A stretch of 64,000 nt of DNA from Vanessa cardui (GCF_905220365.1 NC_061152.1:4950248-5014247); one strand, 5' to 3'; numbered from the stretch's first letter, positions 1 to 11,400 are shown. The notes: a model not told the origin generated them from the sequence alone. Translations and numbers: made by a program.

Positions 1-71
1 AATATTAAAGACAAAATATTAGCAGTGATCTTGCCCTGCGTGTAAATATATACACATATATACTTGTCACT

Positions 72-345
72 TGTTGGTAAGTGGCCTTCACTCCCCTTAA
101 ATATTATATAAGAGTACATAGCCAATTCGCCATCGAACTTGGAAGCTAAGATGTTTTGGAAGGATCCCGGGAACGAGGTAATGTGGTATTCTTACCCACT
201 ATAACTACTTTAATTGACCTCTTAAATACATCACGCGAGGCCCTCTCATTAACGGTCCCACGGTTTCATTCTATTTTATTAAAACACTCTTACAGAAGGA
301 CTTTACGGTAGGTAGGTGGTATCTAGCCCAAAGGGACACTCAAGA
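72..345 (+). mobile_element. Diverged family C copy
   Basis: Resembles the family C core (GGTAAGTGG near the start, AACTTGGAAGCTAAGATG in the middle, GGTGGTATCTAGCCCAAAGG at the end), but with many substitutions and extra sequence at 160-300. It is an old copy. Bases 1-71 show nothing recognisable. Confidence 0.5.
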
Positions 346-390
346 AAAAAGACTCAAAAAATGAGTAACTACTGAGAGCTACTCATTATT

Positions 391-648
391 ACATAGTATT
401 ATAATATAGCAAATTTGTTTACAGCTTTCTGTCCCTATGTATGCTTATATCTCTAAAGTTAGGCAACGGATTATGATGCGGTTTTTTAATAGATAGATTG
501 ATTCGAAAGGAAGGTTTTCGTATATAAAACATGGACAATATAGTAATGAATCTAATGTTATGTAGAAGTTTCTAATGTTATGTCGTAAATAAACAAATTT
601 TATCGCATATTTAGTATCAGTATTACACCCGTGCGAAGCCGAGGCTAG
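391..648 (+). mobile_element. Non-autonomous Helitron, family D
   Basis: Begins near ACATAGTAT and ends GTGCGAAGCCGAGGCTAG before a T, the family D 3' terminus (short GC-rich hairpin, then CTAG). It carries the family core GCAACGGATT...GATGCGGTTTTTT and a segment ending TTAGTATCAGTATT. No coding capacity. It lies just downstream of the visible Kazal exon 4. Confidence 0.75.
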
Positions 649-667
649 TTTTATATAAATAACTCAC

Positions 668-828
668 CAACATTTTGAATGCAAGAATTTTGATCCAATT
701 TACAATGATTTACGAAGACCTTTCTTTGCCCAGCGCTGGACACTGCGCACTGGGGATCGTAGTCCTCTGTACAGGATATTGGGCATGTGTGCCCACAATA
801 CGCCCCATCTATACCCACACTCAAGGAT
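668..828 (-). CDS. Exon 4: Kazal-like domain
   Basis: 161 bp. The acceptor is TTTTGTTGTTTAG and the donor is GTGAGT. It encodes a cysteine pattern C-x3-C-x3-C-x7-C-x14-C-x6-C, containing DYDPQC and VFVNHC, the best Kazal match in the gene. It enters with one base to finish the codon from exon 3 (AG+A) and leaves in phase 1. Confidence 0.8.
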
Positions 829-3191
829 CTAAACAACAAAATCAAGATTGAATATTTAAGACTTTTGAAGTATGTAACAGTATGGTATATAGATAACCAG
901 AAGAGGTTAGTTATATAAAAAAATATTTGTTCAAATACTCTAGTATACCTAGAAGGGTTTTCCTAATTGGTTAAAGTAATGAATTTTCCAATGAGAGTCA
1001 ACCATTGTCACACATTTTTTCTTAGAACTTCTAAACTCTTTCGATATCTTGGGTTTCTACTTGGTGATCTTTGTTCAAGCCTAAGTAGGTACCACTTACA
1101 TATTTATCAGATATCCTTCCAAACTGTAATCCTTAGTATTGTGTTTCGGTTTGAAGAGTTAAAGACAACTACAGGAACATACCATATAATTTCCAATTGT
1201 TTCAGAAGTCTATCTTAAATATTCTAAGGTACCATTGTCTTTAGGCTGTTACCATTTACAATTGTTGGTGACAGGTGACCCTGTCCCCCTTCCTATGTCA
1301 TAAAAATACCACAAAAACACCACACGATTACCTTCTTGATGCAAAACTACGTCTGGTTTCATTTATTGGTGACTGTCTTGGTTGGTACATTGACACAGGT
1401 TTATAATTATACGGTGCCTTGGGATAGTGACCTCCTATATTTTCACATTTATCCATTGTAACCACTTCATATCCTGTAAAGGAAAAATGTCTCAAAACCT
1501 CCCATATTTGCCCTTGTCTGATATTCTTTTATTCGGTAAGAGAAATTAACCATTTTAACAAATTTTGGTTACGGAGGTCGTTCACAAAACTATTTTTGAA
1601 AAAATGTGTGTCATACTTAAACTTATATAGCTATTATGGTTTAGAAAGTAGATTATAACGAGATGGTCTGAATATTTATGTGCTTAATTTGTGTTTATAA
1701 TTCATCTCGTGCTCAGCGGTGAAAGAAAACATAATGAGGAAACATGCATGTGTCTATTTTCATAGAAATTCTCCCACATGTGTATTCCACTAATCTGGAA
1801 CAGCGTGGTGAAAATGATCCGAACCTTCTCCTGATGAGGCCTTAGCCCAGGTGTGGGAAATTTACAGGCTGCTAATGTTGATTAGAATTGCATATATAGG
1901 TACATATTTAAGTATTCCTCGATATTCTACCCGAAAGGGATGAAATGCACACCAATGTGGTATACAAAGAGGTCTTTACTCAACTCGAAATCAACTTCCA
2001 CGCGAGCCAACCCGCGGGCATCAGCCAGTATTACTATATAAACATTGTAAGTAGACTCCTGTACTTACTATTTACAGCATATTGGAATCCACAATTGACC
2101 TTTCTAAAGTAGCAATCATTGAGGAAAAGTCTATATTTCCACTGACTGTTCTCCTTTCTTCCTCCACAAATTGACCGAACCGTGCTGTTGCAATCCAAGT
2201 TTGTACAATCGAGTTTGGATTTCCTTTTAATGGGATTACTTTTGCTGTTCGATTCTTTAACAGCTTTCTTCCTTGTCATCTTCTGATCCTCGTTGTTGTC
2301 ATGATTTTTTCCACTAATGAATAGAATATCTTGATTAGGTTTCTCTGTAAAACATAAGTATAAGAATTTCTACATAATTGTAGTTTGTAATTTGGCTAAT
2401 AGATATTTCAAGTAAATTAATTCTGGTTTCTGTATCACACTCACAATTATTAATATAACTAATTAATATTAAACGACCTTCGTGGTCAAGTATTGTGTAC
2501 ATCGGTTTTCATGGGTACGTAAATCCGAGGTCCCGGGTTTGATTCCTGACCGAGTCGATGTAGAAAAAGTTCATTAGTTTTCTATGTTGTCTTGGGTCTG
2601 GGTATATGTGGTATCGTCGTTACGTCTGATTTTCCAAAACACAAGTGCTTTAGCTATTTAATTTCGAACAGAATAATGTAACGAGTAATCTTATATACTA
2701 ATAGATATTTGTCCCAGTGATTATGGGACTATAGTTGCGTATAGAAAATTGGTTATGGTCTCATTTTGAAGAGGTCTAGCAGTAGATGAGCAGAAAAACA
2801 AAAAAATACAAAGAGGATTCTTGTATGCAATTTGCTGAATTGTTGCAATTTAACAAAGATTTAATATTAAGAGGAGGAGTCAGCAGCACATACCAGTAAC
2901 CACAGAATCACGCATCAAATCAGCAACTCTTTGGTTATTTATGACGTCATTAATTTTAATCGTATCTTCATTGCGAATAACTGGTTTATCGTTTGGTATA
3001 AACACTATATCTTCTGTGGGTACATCCTCTGTGGTCGCCTGTGCTTTCTCTGTGTCTATATTGTGTCGTTGCACAGTTTCACGTTCAACGTCACTGTGCC
3101 CAGCGTACGTTATGAAAACTTCTGAGTCGTTTCTTTGTACGTGTGAACAATTTATCACCCAAAATGGTAGAAATATAATTTCGTATTTCAT
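668..3191 (-). CDS. Secreted Kazal-like protein gene, four exons, 3' end off window
   Basis: Spliced gene reading right to left: exons 3191-2894, 2344-2069, 1473-1332, 828-668, 292 codons so far. Every junction keeps frame: exon 1 ends in phase 1 and exon 2 starts with two bases; exon 2 ends in phase 1 and exon 3 starts with two; exon 3 ends in phase 2 and exon 4 starts with one. The N-terminus has a short hydrophobic core (IIFLPFWVI), so it is probably secreted. Exons 2 and 4 each carry the second half of a Kazal-type pattern: C-x7-C, then x17 (exon 2) or x14 (exon 4), C-x6-C, with an aromatic residue before N-x-C. Kazal domains are usually serine-protease inhibitors; these are divergent and the target is unknown. 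The last donor (GTGAGT at 667-662) implies at least one more exon left of the window. The gene symbol is not recognised. Confidence 0.75.
1081..1215 (-). mobile_element. Diverged family C fragment in intron 3
   Basis: GTAGGTACCACTTACA, ATCAGATAT, TTAGTATTGTG and CGGTTTGAAGAG follow the order of the family C consensus, with heavy divergence. It lies between exons 3 and 4 of the Kazal-like gene. Confidence 0.55.
1332..1473 (-). CDS. Exon 3: linker exon of the Kazal-like gene
   Basis: 142 bp bounded by a very good acceptor (TTTTTCCTTTACAG) and an AAG|GTAATC donor. Only one of three frames is open (46 full codons), and it is the frame required by both neighbours. The peptide (YEVVTMDKCENIGG...ETRRSFASR) is basic and Tyr/Pro-rich with one cysteine, so it is probably the linker joining the two Kazal-like units. 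Confidence 0.75.
1685..1885 (+). mobile_element. SINE A, 5' truncated
   Basis: Starts in the body (CTTAATTTGTGTTTATAATTC) and ends in the conserved 3' block (TTAGCCCAGGTGTGGGAAATT, then TTACAGGCTG). It lacks the tRNA-like head. It sits in intron 2 of the Kazal-like gene. Confidence 0.8.
1945..2035 (+). mobile_element. Helitron I 3' fragment
   Basis: CTTCCACGCGAGCCAACCCG and GCGGGCATCAGCCAG match the 3' end of a common lepidopteran repeat whose end reads CGCGGGCATCAGCTAG. Fragmentary; it abuts exon 2 on the donor side. Confidence 0.4.
2069..2344 (-). CDS. Exon 2: first Kazal-like unit
   Basis: 276 bp. The acceptor is TATGTTTTACAG and the donor is GTAAGT. It encodes a charged Lys/Asn-rich stretch and then C-x4-C-x7-C-x17-C-x6-C with CGGRK and YRLFLNDC. 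The exon starts with two bases that complete a codon from exon 1 (G+AG gives Glu). The whole segment is open in this frame only. Confidence 0.75.
2474..2700 (+). mobile_element. SINE B
   Basis: tRNA-like head with an A box (GTGGTCAAG) and a B box (GGTTTGATTCC), then the body TTTCTATGTTGTCTTGGGTC and ACACAAGTGCTTTAGCTA. It lies in intron 1 of the Kazal-like gene. Confidence 0.75.
2894..3191 (-). CDS. Exon 1: start codon and signal peptide
   Basis: 298 bp from ATG (3191) to an ACTG|GTATGT donor. The first 20 residues contain a hydrophobic run (EIIFLPFWVINC); the rest is acidic and Thr-rich. A strong acceptor at 3258-3256 (ATTATTTTTTTCAG) lies 64 bases upstream of the ATG, so a 5' UTR intron is likely. 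A TATAAA at 3222-3217 is only about 26 bases from the ATG and is probably not the promoter. Confidence 0.65.
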
Positions 3192-3437
3192 CGTGTTAGT
3201 AGTTAAAATAGCATAGTTTATAATACCGGCTGATAAGTTCTTTTAAAACAATTTTCTGAAAAAAATAATAATACGTCAATTCTTTGACACCATAAGGTAC
3301 TAGGTGGCGCTATATCTGATCTATAAAATTTCTACAACTGTACAGCATCCTTAGGATCTTCTTAGCTAGATGATACGTCACGTCCGGTGCCTTCCATCAA
3401 CGTCTTAATATCACAAATAATAAATAAGTTATGGTAA

Positions 3438-3885
3438 AAACTTTTTCAACCGACTTCAAAAGGAGGAGGTTATCAATTCGTCTGTATTTTTTTATGTTTG
3501 TTACCTCATAACTTTTCTCTGGGTGGACCGTTTTTATAATTGTTTTTGTTTGAAAGGTAGTGCTTCCGGTGTGCCGAGAAAGAAGCGATACAGAGTCCCT
3601 AGAGGTCATTAGTGAAAAAAAATATTTCCTAAAGTATTCTTGTATTGTTTTTAGATATATATATATACCGACTCCAAATATATCAATAATTATAACTACG
3701 TTGTATAATCGTAAATCGACTTTTAAGTAGTCTAATATTTTTCATTTCATCCTACTTAGGAGGAAACTAAAAAATATGTTGAATACTCAATTATTTTTAT
3801 CACTTTTTAGTGCACATTAATTGGTTTTAAAATAGTGTTTTATTTGAAGTCGGCTTTTCTTTTTGTTAAAATTTTTATTTATTGT
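3438..3885 (-). mobile_element. Truncated composite E
   Basis: The outer end (CAACCGACTTCAAAAGGAGG, then GTTACCTCATAAC, to about 3565) is joined directly to the inner foldback arm (3650-3885, ending GAAGTCGGCTTTTC). The nested Helitron and central part are missing, so this copy has a large internal deletion. 3900-4135 shows nothing I recognise. Confidence 0.7.
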
Positions 3886-4138
3886 TTAGTTTTTACATTC
3901 AGTCACGCCGTGGGCACAGCTACTTTATTCAATAATATTACATATATTGTGTTATAATGTAATTTTGGAGACAGAGAGAAAGAGACAGAATAAAACTAAA
4001 ACGCATCTTACGTGATAGTTCCGGCGAGTTCACTCAACTGTAATTAGCGCAAAAGGAATTCACTTTTTGCTTACTAAAGTAAGCACTTTTTCAAAATAAA
4101 ACTAAATACACGAATACAACCACAAGTAATAATTAGTT

Positions 4139-4860
4139 AGTAATAATTAGTGTATATGGGTACACCACTCCAAGATACCGGGTTACTTCAGATTTTCCAT
4201 AACACAAGTGCTTTAGCTACTTACATTGGGATCAGAGTAATGTATGTGATGTTGTCTTGATTTGAGTCCGTTATCAAATGAATTGTTAAACAAACTACCA
4301 ATAGTACCTATTAGTAACTTACGTTGATTGCGAAACAATGGCGATTACATAAGTCTCTAAAAATTATTTCAATGCCAAAATGATTTGAGGGACATAGACC
4401 GTAGATTAAGATATTTCATGCTATTTGCTAATAGTTATTCTATGTTGTGCTACAAACATTTCTCGATGTCATGATTGCATAGTATAAAACAAAGTCGCTT
4501 ACTGTTGTCTCTATGTATGCTTAGATCTTTAAAATTACGCAACGGATTTTGATGCGGTTCTTTTCAATAGCCCGTGATAGTATATGTCTTCTTGGGATAA
4601 CACACCATTTTGTTATCATTTTCGAAGCGTTTTTAAGCAACACAGCATTGATGCTTATCTAATTAAATACCCTAAACACTTTTTGCATTTAATTTAGGTC
4701 AGCCCTTTTCAGCATGTAAATCGATATTTTCGAAGATATCGTATTTTTTAAATTGAGGGACGTAGCAGCTTGTATGGTCTACTGACAAAAAGCTGTGAAC
4801 TGTGAATTCTGTAGTATATTTAGTATTAGCATTACACCCGTGTAATTTACGATAAAATAC
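4139..4860 (+). mobile_element. Mosaic of SINE B and Helitron D/G fragments
   Basis: 4139-4258 is an internal SINE B piece (TGGGTACACCACTCC, then AACACAAGTGCTTTAGCTAC). 4475-4565 is the start of a Helitron D (CATAGTATAAAACAAAGTCG to GATGCGGTT). 4700-4850 is Helitron G-like (AAAAGCTGTGAAC, TTAGTATTAGCATTACACCC). 4260-4470 holds nothing recognisable. 4860-6010 is AT-rich and unassigned, apart from an isolated GCGCCATCTGTTGAC near 5150 and a weak Helitron D-like stretch at 5655-5715. Confidence 0.55.
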
Positions 4861-6014
4861 CTCATTTTTTTTGGGTAAACCTTGGGCTTGAACCCAGAAC
4901 GATGCAGTCAATGGAAGTTAAGATGAAGACCCTATGTCTTATTTTCTGTACCCCTTATGTTTGCGTGATACGCGTCAGATACATGAGAAATTTCATTATG
5001 ATCACTTGATTAGTTAGCAATAACAAATAAACACTACTGACTGGCATGTACAATATAAGTTGGTATTAAGTATATCTATGAATAACATTAAGGCTATCTA
5101 TTCGAATTTTGTTTAAATGTTCTTAGTCTTTAGTAAAATCATATCAGCGCCATCTGTTGACAACTGCTTGTACTTCAACGTCAATTTTTGTTCTAATACA
5201 GACTAGCAGAGACTTTTTGATTCCGTAAGTTGTTACTAGATGTCGCTGTAAGATATTTTTTTGACATGTATTTACTTGAGTCTTTTAAATTATTAATTTG
5301 AAATGTGTTTATTTTAATATTTGTACATTAATTTTATGTAAAATAAATCTTAATGTATATTACTTGAGATAAATGTATGGAAGACATCAAAAGAACTGAC
5401 TTTGCTCTTTAGTTGTACAAAGATTTGTTGATACAAGAAACTTCTAGTCTATTTTTAAAGTTTTTTAGGACGAGTAGAAGGCAGGGTTGAATAGAAAACA
5501 AAATGGTGGAAACATAGAACTTTAATATGAACGCAGAAACTAAAATTAATGATAAAATACATTTAGCATAATGATTAAGGTTTATTTTATAATTATTTAG
5601 GTGCATATATAACATCATTTTTTTTTAATATAATGATTTATATGTATCTATATAGTACAAAACAAAGACCATTCACGTCTGTATACTAAGATATTTTAAA
5701 CCACGCAACGGATTTTAATTATAATTGTATTCATTAATAAAACGGATGACTCAAGATGAAGATTTATATGTATTATAAATGCATATTATAATAGAGAAAA
5801 GCCGTGAATTGCAACTTGCTTTTGATATTTGTATTTCAACCTTAGAGTTGTAGGTATGTATATACCTTTATTGTGTGATAATTATATTTAAATCCCTGTA
5901 CTTCTGCATGTCATTAAACTCAAAAATGAATATATAATTGTAATATTTGAATAATACCTCACAAACACCTTTAAAAAGCAAGTGAAATAGTTACATGCAC
6001 TTTAATTATCACTT

Positions 6015-6245
6015 ATTTATAGATGATAAAAAAGCGTGGAGTTAATACCTGTAGACTTCTAAGCAGGATAACTAACTTGACTTTGTATTTTTTAAATGTT
6101 GAAAAAGAGTAAATACTGAGTTTCTTGCCGGTTGTTATCGGTAGACTCTACTTTCCGAACCGGTGGTAGCTCTACTTAATTGTAAAATGACGATTCAAAA
6201 GTGCTTGTAAAACCCTACTTGAATAAAGTTTATTTTGATTTTGTT
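6015..6245 (+). mobile_element. LINE-F 3' UTR
   Basis: Matches the other LINE-F copies: GATAAAAAAGCGTGGAGTTA, then GAGTTTCTTGCCGGTT, then CTTGAATAAAGTTTATTTTG, which contains an AATAAA. This is the non-coding 3' end of a 5'-truncated LINE. 6246-6610 is AT-rich with nothing recognised. Confidence 0.7.
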
Positions 6246-6614
6246 AAAAAATTATCTATTATATTAAAGAGAAAAAAAGTCGCGATTACTATTAATCGTA
6301 ATCGTAAGTATTTATTTTAATTTACAATAATAGGCCATTTGTTAATGTTCCAAAGGCTACATTACAATACTAAAATGTTAATTTCACTAATTAATAATAA
6401 TTATGATTGTAATATTATAATAAAATTAAGCTTGTGTCTAATTTATACGGGTTGTTAATGGAACATATCTGTAATATTGGATTATTTCATATCAAATATA
6501 TGACGTCACGGGATAACGCTTCTCGGTTAAATGCAAAAATACATAAGTAATTTTTTTAATAAAAAAATTATAGCATTGCTCACTTGCAAATATCTCATCT
6601 GAAGATCAAATCAA

Positions 6615-6905
6615 TCAATCTGAACAAGAACAGCCTGTAAAGTTCCCACTGCTGGGCTAAGGCCTCTTCCCCCTTTGGGGAGAAGGTTTTGGAACATAAT
6701 CCACCACGCTGTTCCAATACTTGTTGGTGGAATACACATGTGGCAGAATTGTAATGAAATAATACACAAGCAGGCTACCTCATGATGTTTTCCTGACGCT
6801 GCGCTCGAGATGAATTATAAACACAAATTAAGTACCTGAGCACTCAGTGGTGCTTGCCTGGGTTTGAATCCGCAATCATTGGTTAAGATCGTGCATCTTC
6901 TAACC
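6615..6905 (-). mobile_element. SINE A
   Basis: Antisense copy beginning at its 3' end (CAGCCTGTAAAGTTCCCACT) and running to the tRNA-like head with B box (GGTTTGAATCC in antisense order). The A-box end is fused to a family C fragment near 6890. Confidence 0.85.
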
Positions 6906-7065
6906 ATTGCTTTAACCTTGGGAACCAAGATTTTATGTCCCTTGTGCCTGTATACTGTCTCACTCACTCACTCTGTTTACATCCCCAATGCTCTAATATT
7001 GGGAACTAAGATGTTATGTCCCTTGTGCCTGTTTACTGTCTCACTCACTCACTCACTCACTATTT
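6890..7065 (+). repeat. Tandem duplication of a family C segment
   Basis: The segment from CTTGGGAACCAAGAT to GTCTCACTCACTCACT occurs twice in a row (about 6911-6975 and 6985-7060); each carries the family C block ATGTCCCTTGTGCCTG. The CTCA microsatellite at the end of each unit may have aided the duplication. Confidence 0.65.
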
Positions 7066-7335
7066 CTATTTGGTAGAATTATATATATATATGTTGTTTA
7101 ATAATTTTGTCTTGATTATATAATATATAGAAATATAAATTAAGAAACCTCGGGTTCCAAGCTAGTGATACGAATCTGTGTACTTTATTTTAAACTCGTG
7201 TTACGCTGGAGGGCTACAACTGACTAATTATGGTGCTCAGGGATAGAGGCGGGAGGTCATGGGTACGTTTCCATTGTTATACGTTACGATTTTTTTGACG
7301 TCTAAAGCAAATACATTTGTGTATTTGTTTCTCAT

Positions 7336-7560
7336 TTATGGTATAGGTAGTTAGCTTGACAAATGGGCCCTTAGGGGACCATTCTTACATCGGCAATGCG
7401 TCACCAACTTTGGGAGCTAAGATGTTACATCCCTTGTGCCTGTTGTTACACTGGCTTACTAACCTTTCGAATCGGAACACAATAATACTGAGTAGTAGAA
7501 TAGTAGTATATATAGTAGTAGTCGAATATCTGATGAGTTGGTAGTTTCTACCCAAAGGAT
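7336..7560 (+). mobile_element. Family C copy
   Basis: ACATCGGCAATGCGTCACCA, GGAGCTAAGATG, CCCTTGTGCC and CTACCCAAAGG appear in consensus order. The 3' end is degenerate. Confidence 0.7.
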
Positions 7561-7600
7561 CTTTCCGGAAGTTCTATTACTGATTACATATATAGTATAC

Positions 7601-7848
7601 TAGCGACCCGCCCCACTTTCGCACGGGTAAAATTCTGATGATAAATATTATACAAAATATGTGTTTATTTACGACATCACATTAGAAACTTCTAAATTTA
7701 TCAGTGTGTCTTGTCTTTACTATATTGTCCATGTATTATATATAAAAACCTTCATCTCGAATCACTCTATCTATTAAAAAAAACACATCATAATCCTTTG
7801 CGTAATTTGAAAGTCTAAAAACTTTGTTTTATACTATGCAATGATTTT
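7601..7848 (-). mobile_element. Helitron D
   Basis: Antisense copy: CTAGCGACCCGCCCC at the left is the reversed 3' terminus, and TTTGTTTTATACTATGCAATGA at the right is the reversed 5' end (in pieces). Its length matches other D copies. 7850-8400 is AT-rich with no assigned element. Confidence 0.8.
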
Positions 7849-8404
7849 TCGTGTCATCATAATAATATTATAATTATAACATAATAATACTGCCGAACAT
7901 TGAGATGAATTTTAAGCACATATTAAGCACATGAAAATTCAGTACTTGCCTCGGTTTGAACTGAGCCATCTCGGCACGTGAAGCGACGCTATTATAATTT
8001 AAATATTTATAATACCTTATAAAATAAGCCTATATATCCAATTTCAGACTAAACTAGATACTAGACTTGTTGCTATATATTATCGTGATGTCATGAATAA
8101 CACTGTTTGTTAAATTTGTCGGACTAATGTTCTGTTAATGGTGTAATGGAAACAAACGGCCCTTAGGGAGACATGACGTTGTAACAACTATTATTTAATC
8201 CGACGAATCTTGATGTTAATATCCGAAAAATATTTAAATCAATAGAAGAGAGTCCAGAACGGGGCGAGTACTAATTAATTTACATTTGCTTAATTTGAGT
8301 GTTTAAAAGTTTTCGGAAGATAATCCGAATTATATTAAAGGGATGTGATAACGGTAGTAAATCTCACAAGCCTCTGGCTAGCCAACTATATATATAATCG
8401 AAGG

Positions 8405-8715
8405 CAATCAACAACAACAACTGCCTGTAAATTTCCCACTGCTGGGCTAAGGCCTTCTTTCCTATTGAGGAAAGGGTTTTGGAACATATTCCACCACGCT
8501 GTTCCAATGCGGGTTGGTGGAATACACATGTGGCAGAATTTCTATGTAATTTGTCACATGCAGGTTTCCTCACGATGTTTTCCTTCACCACAGAGCATGA
8601 GATGAATTATAAAGACGATGAATAAGATGATGAATCAGCGGTGCTTGCCAGGGTTTGAACCCGCAATCATCGGTTAAGATGCTCGCGTTCTAACCACTGG
8701 GACATCTCGTCTCTT
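8405..8715 (-). mobile_element. SINE A, nearly full length
   Basis: Starts with the antisense (CAA)n tail and CTGCCTGTAAATTTCCCACT, and ends with the tRNA-like head (GGTTTGAACCC B box, then CTAACCACTGGGACATCTCG). Confidence 0.9.
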
Positions 8716-8814
8716 GATCAAGGCTAAACAAGTGCCACCGCTCTGCCTTCTTCACCCAAGTATGTATGTTACAGTATCGTTTTTAAGCATCAGATGCAAT
8801 AAATGGTATCTGTG

Positions 8815-8840
8815 ACATACATACATACATACATATATAT
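8815..8840. repeat. (CATA)n microsatellite
   Basis: About five CATA units followed by TATATATAT. No element was recognised between 8840 and 9240. Confidence 0.9.
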
Positions 8841-9264
8841 GACTTGTATAGTAAACTCTTGTGCCATCTAGTGGTATGAGGGCACTGTGTACATACAGTG
8901 GTACTGTTGATAATAATAATAATCATTCCCTATACATCCAATGTATCACCAATGTTGGAATCTTTAACATTACTAGGTTTGGGGAAATATATGAAAAGCG
9001 GGAGGTACGAGAGACAGGCATGAGTAGAGCCGTGACAAGTAAATACATTACCAGATAATCAATTTATAATAAACGTAGCCGTATTGATTTCCTTTTAAGA
9101 ACATCTCGAGTAAATATGGCATCGCTCAGAGCCTTAATTTCGACTAATATATATTTATTATGGAAATCAGAAATAAAATACATAACTTACTTCTATATAT
9201 CAACGTATTAAGATCAAAAATATTTTAAAGAAACATAAAATAGGCACTTAAAAGTTTTTAGTAT

Positions 9265-9335
9265 ACAAAAGGGTATAGCTTTCGTAGCATAGTGCTACGC
9301 TTGTGTAGCTCTGCTACGTAGAGCTACGATATCAC
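9265..9335. repeat. GCTACG/CGTAGC cluster
   Basis: Six overlapping short inverted motifs (CGTAGCATAGTGCTACGC, CTCTGCTACGTAGAGCTACG) in about 70 bases. Similar clusters lie at 36560-36640, 60930-60970 and 61980-62035. 9340-9930 is AT-rich with further scattered motifs at 9420, 9560 and 9646. Confidence 0.6.
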
Positions 9336-9934
9336 TTTCGGTACTCACATTTTATTACAAGCTTATGTCCACAGCGTTACCCTCGTAAAGGGGGTTACTT
9401 AAAACTTTTACACCCCATTAGCTACGCAGCTTTTCGAAAATCTTTATTCCTATAATATAATATAATTAAAATATTATGTAACCTATAATATAAATCTACG
9501 TATCTTAATATTATGAATTCGAAAGTGAGTTTGTTCATGTGCTTGTTATACTTATTCGTCGTAGCTACTGAATAAATTATTATCAAATTTTGCATAAACA
9601 AGGATACAGTAGCTTTGGTTACGTTATATTAGTAGAATTAGTTTCCGCTACGAATTCACCCACGTGTGTTTGTGGCTGGGGTGTAGTCCAGGTAATAGGT
9701 ATATTTTCCAGGTGTAAATAGTAACCTATGTACTTCTTTTTTCGTTTGGCATAGTGAACTGTTTGTTTCTATTAAATTGAAGAAAATTTGCCACCTACAT
9801 AATAATCAACATGGAATTTTTTATGAACTCCAAGAATTGCTTACCAAACTCTCATCACAATTGGGAACGGTTCAGGATTAATCTATGTAATTGGAAACAT
9901 ATGAAATAATCTTTTTTTTTATAAATGGAGTATA

Positions 9935-10035
9935 CGTACATACATACATACATCATCAGCCCGCTTTTGTCCACTACTGGACATAGGCCTCTCCAAGTGC
10001 ACGCCACTGTGGTCTCTCTCCGGCTACTCGCATCC
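9935..10035 (+). mobile_element. LINE 3'-end fragment with (CATA)n tail
   Basis: CATCATCAGCCCGCTTTTGT followed by CCACTACTGGACATAGGCCT is a very common lepidopteran LINE terminal sequence, here beside a (CATA)n run. No coding sequence remains. Confidence 0.6.
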
Positions 10036-10249
10036 AGGAGTACTTATCAATTATTATTAGCGCTAAAGCTTTAAATATATATAAATAATGTTAAAAGCTA
10101 CTTTATATAATAACTTTAAATTTATGACCGCATGTAATATTGGCAAAAAAATCAGCCATGTTTATTTCGCTATGATATATCATAGCTTATAGTACGACAA
10201 AACTTAGATGTAGCATTGGTAAATTCAATAAACAAATTACTGCCAATTT

Positions 10250-10600
10250 ACATGACCAATAGGAACAGCTCCCTATCGCGCCATTCGACGCTATTCGTCG
10301 CTATAGATTCTCGCGTCAGTTCAGCCCGAGAAAGCGAGTGCATGTAAATCGATGTGTCAAATTGATTAATATATTAGGTCATATGATATTACAAGTTATT
10401 ACGTTTGTGTAAAGATCATATTCACATATGAAATAAATATTGATAATTTGGAATAGCGTGCTCAATTCGGATGTGATCGGTTTTACGAATTTTGCCGATG
10501 CGACATCTGAGTTGTGTCGTACTATATGTCAAAATAAGTACAGTACAGTTCGTTAGTTCGACGTTTACACGGCGAGCGCTGGAAAAGTTAACTCTCATTT
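10250..10600. other. Unclassified GC-richer segment
   Basis: Richer in CpG than its surroundings (CGCGCCATTCGACGCTATTC, ACACGGCGAGCGCTGG). No long open frame and no recognised element. It could be an old promoter, an LTR fragment or a MITE. 10600-11020 is unassigned, apart from a family C scrap at 10765-10790. Confidence 0.3.
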
Positions 10601-11024
10601 ACCAAAACTTTAAATTGGGAAATCGTGATCCAAAAAAAATGACTATAAAACATTTAAGGCAAAATTTCTAGGTCGATGGGTCTGCTAGAACAGAACGGTA
10701 ACTTTGCTTATTAGGGATTTTCACAGCGATCACTTTTGTTACTAAACGGGTGTACCGTTTGAAGGGTGAGTGGGCCAGTGAGGTAGAATCAAAATTCCAA
10801 GACGGCGGTAGCTTCACTTATAGTTTGTTAAATTCAAACTACACATATAAAAAAAACATTTAACCTATTTAAAAAAGAACTTGCTAAGTATATTTTAAAT
10901 AATAAAAAATTTAAATTAAGACAATACGTTAAATTAGTACTTAATATAGAAAAATGTGATTTGGAACTCTTTATTCAGTAATGGTTTTTTTTGAAAATAA
11001 GATCATATAAATGGAATAGGTTTG

Positions 11025-11265
11025 AGCATATGAGCCACCTGATGGTAAGTGGTCACCATCACCCCTAGACAACGACGCTGCAAAAAATATTATTCAAAAA
11101 ATACTATTCCTTACATCGTCAATGCGCCACCAACCTTGGGAACTAAGATGCTATGTCCCTTGTGCCCGTAGTTACACTGGCTCACTCACCCTTCAAACCG
11201 GAACACAACAATACAGCGTACATGAGTGGGTGGTATCTACCCTGGCGGGCTTGCACAAAGACCTA
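11025..11265 (+). mobile_element. Family C copy
   Basis: GAGCATATGAGCCACCTGAT through CCTTACATCGTCAATGCG to CTTGCACAAAGACCTACCAC. Well conserved. Confidence 0.85.
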
Positions 11266-11329
11266 CCACCAAGTGGAGTGGATTGTTATAATAGTGTCTT
11301 AATGGATTAAAATATCTTAAGCCTAAAAA

Positions 11330-11400
11330 AACCAATATTAAGATTTAAAAGTGCTTGTAAAAGTCTACTTGAATGAAGTATATTTTGATTTGATTTCATT
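11330..11400 (+). mobile_element. LINE-F 3' terminal scrap
   Basis: AAAAGTGCTTGTAAAAGTCT then CTTGAATGAAGTATATTTTG: the last 70 bases of LINE-F. 11400-11650 is unassigned. Confidence 0.6.

Noticed and set aside
4325..4360. Short minus-strand exon-like segment (TTTTTAG acceptor, GTAAGT donor)
   Set aside because: Only about 34 bp, two open frames, no link to the Kazal-like exon 1, which already has its own start and signal peptide.
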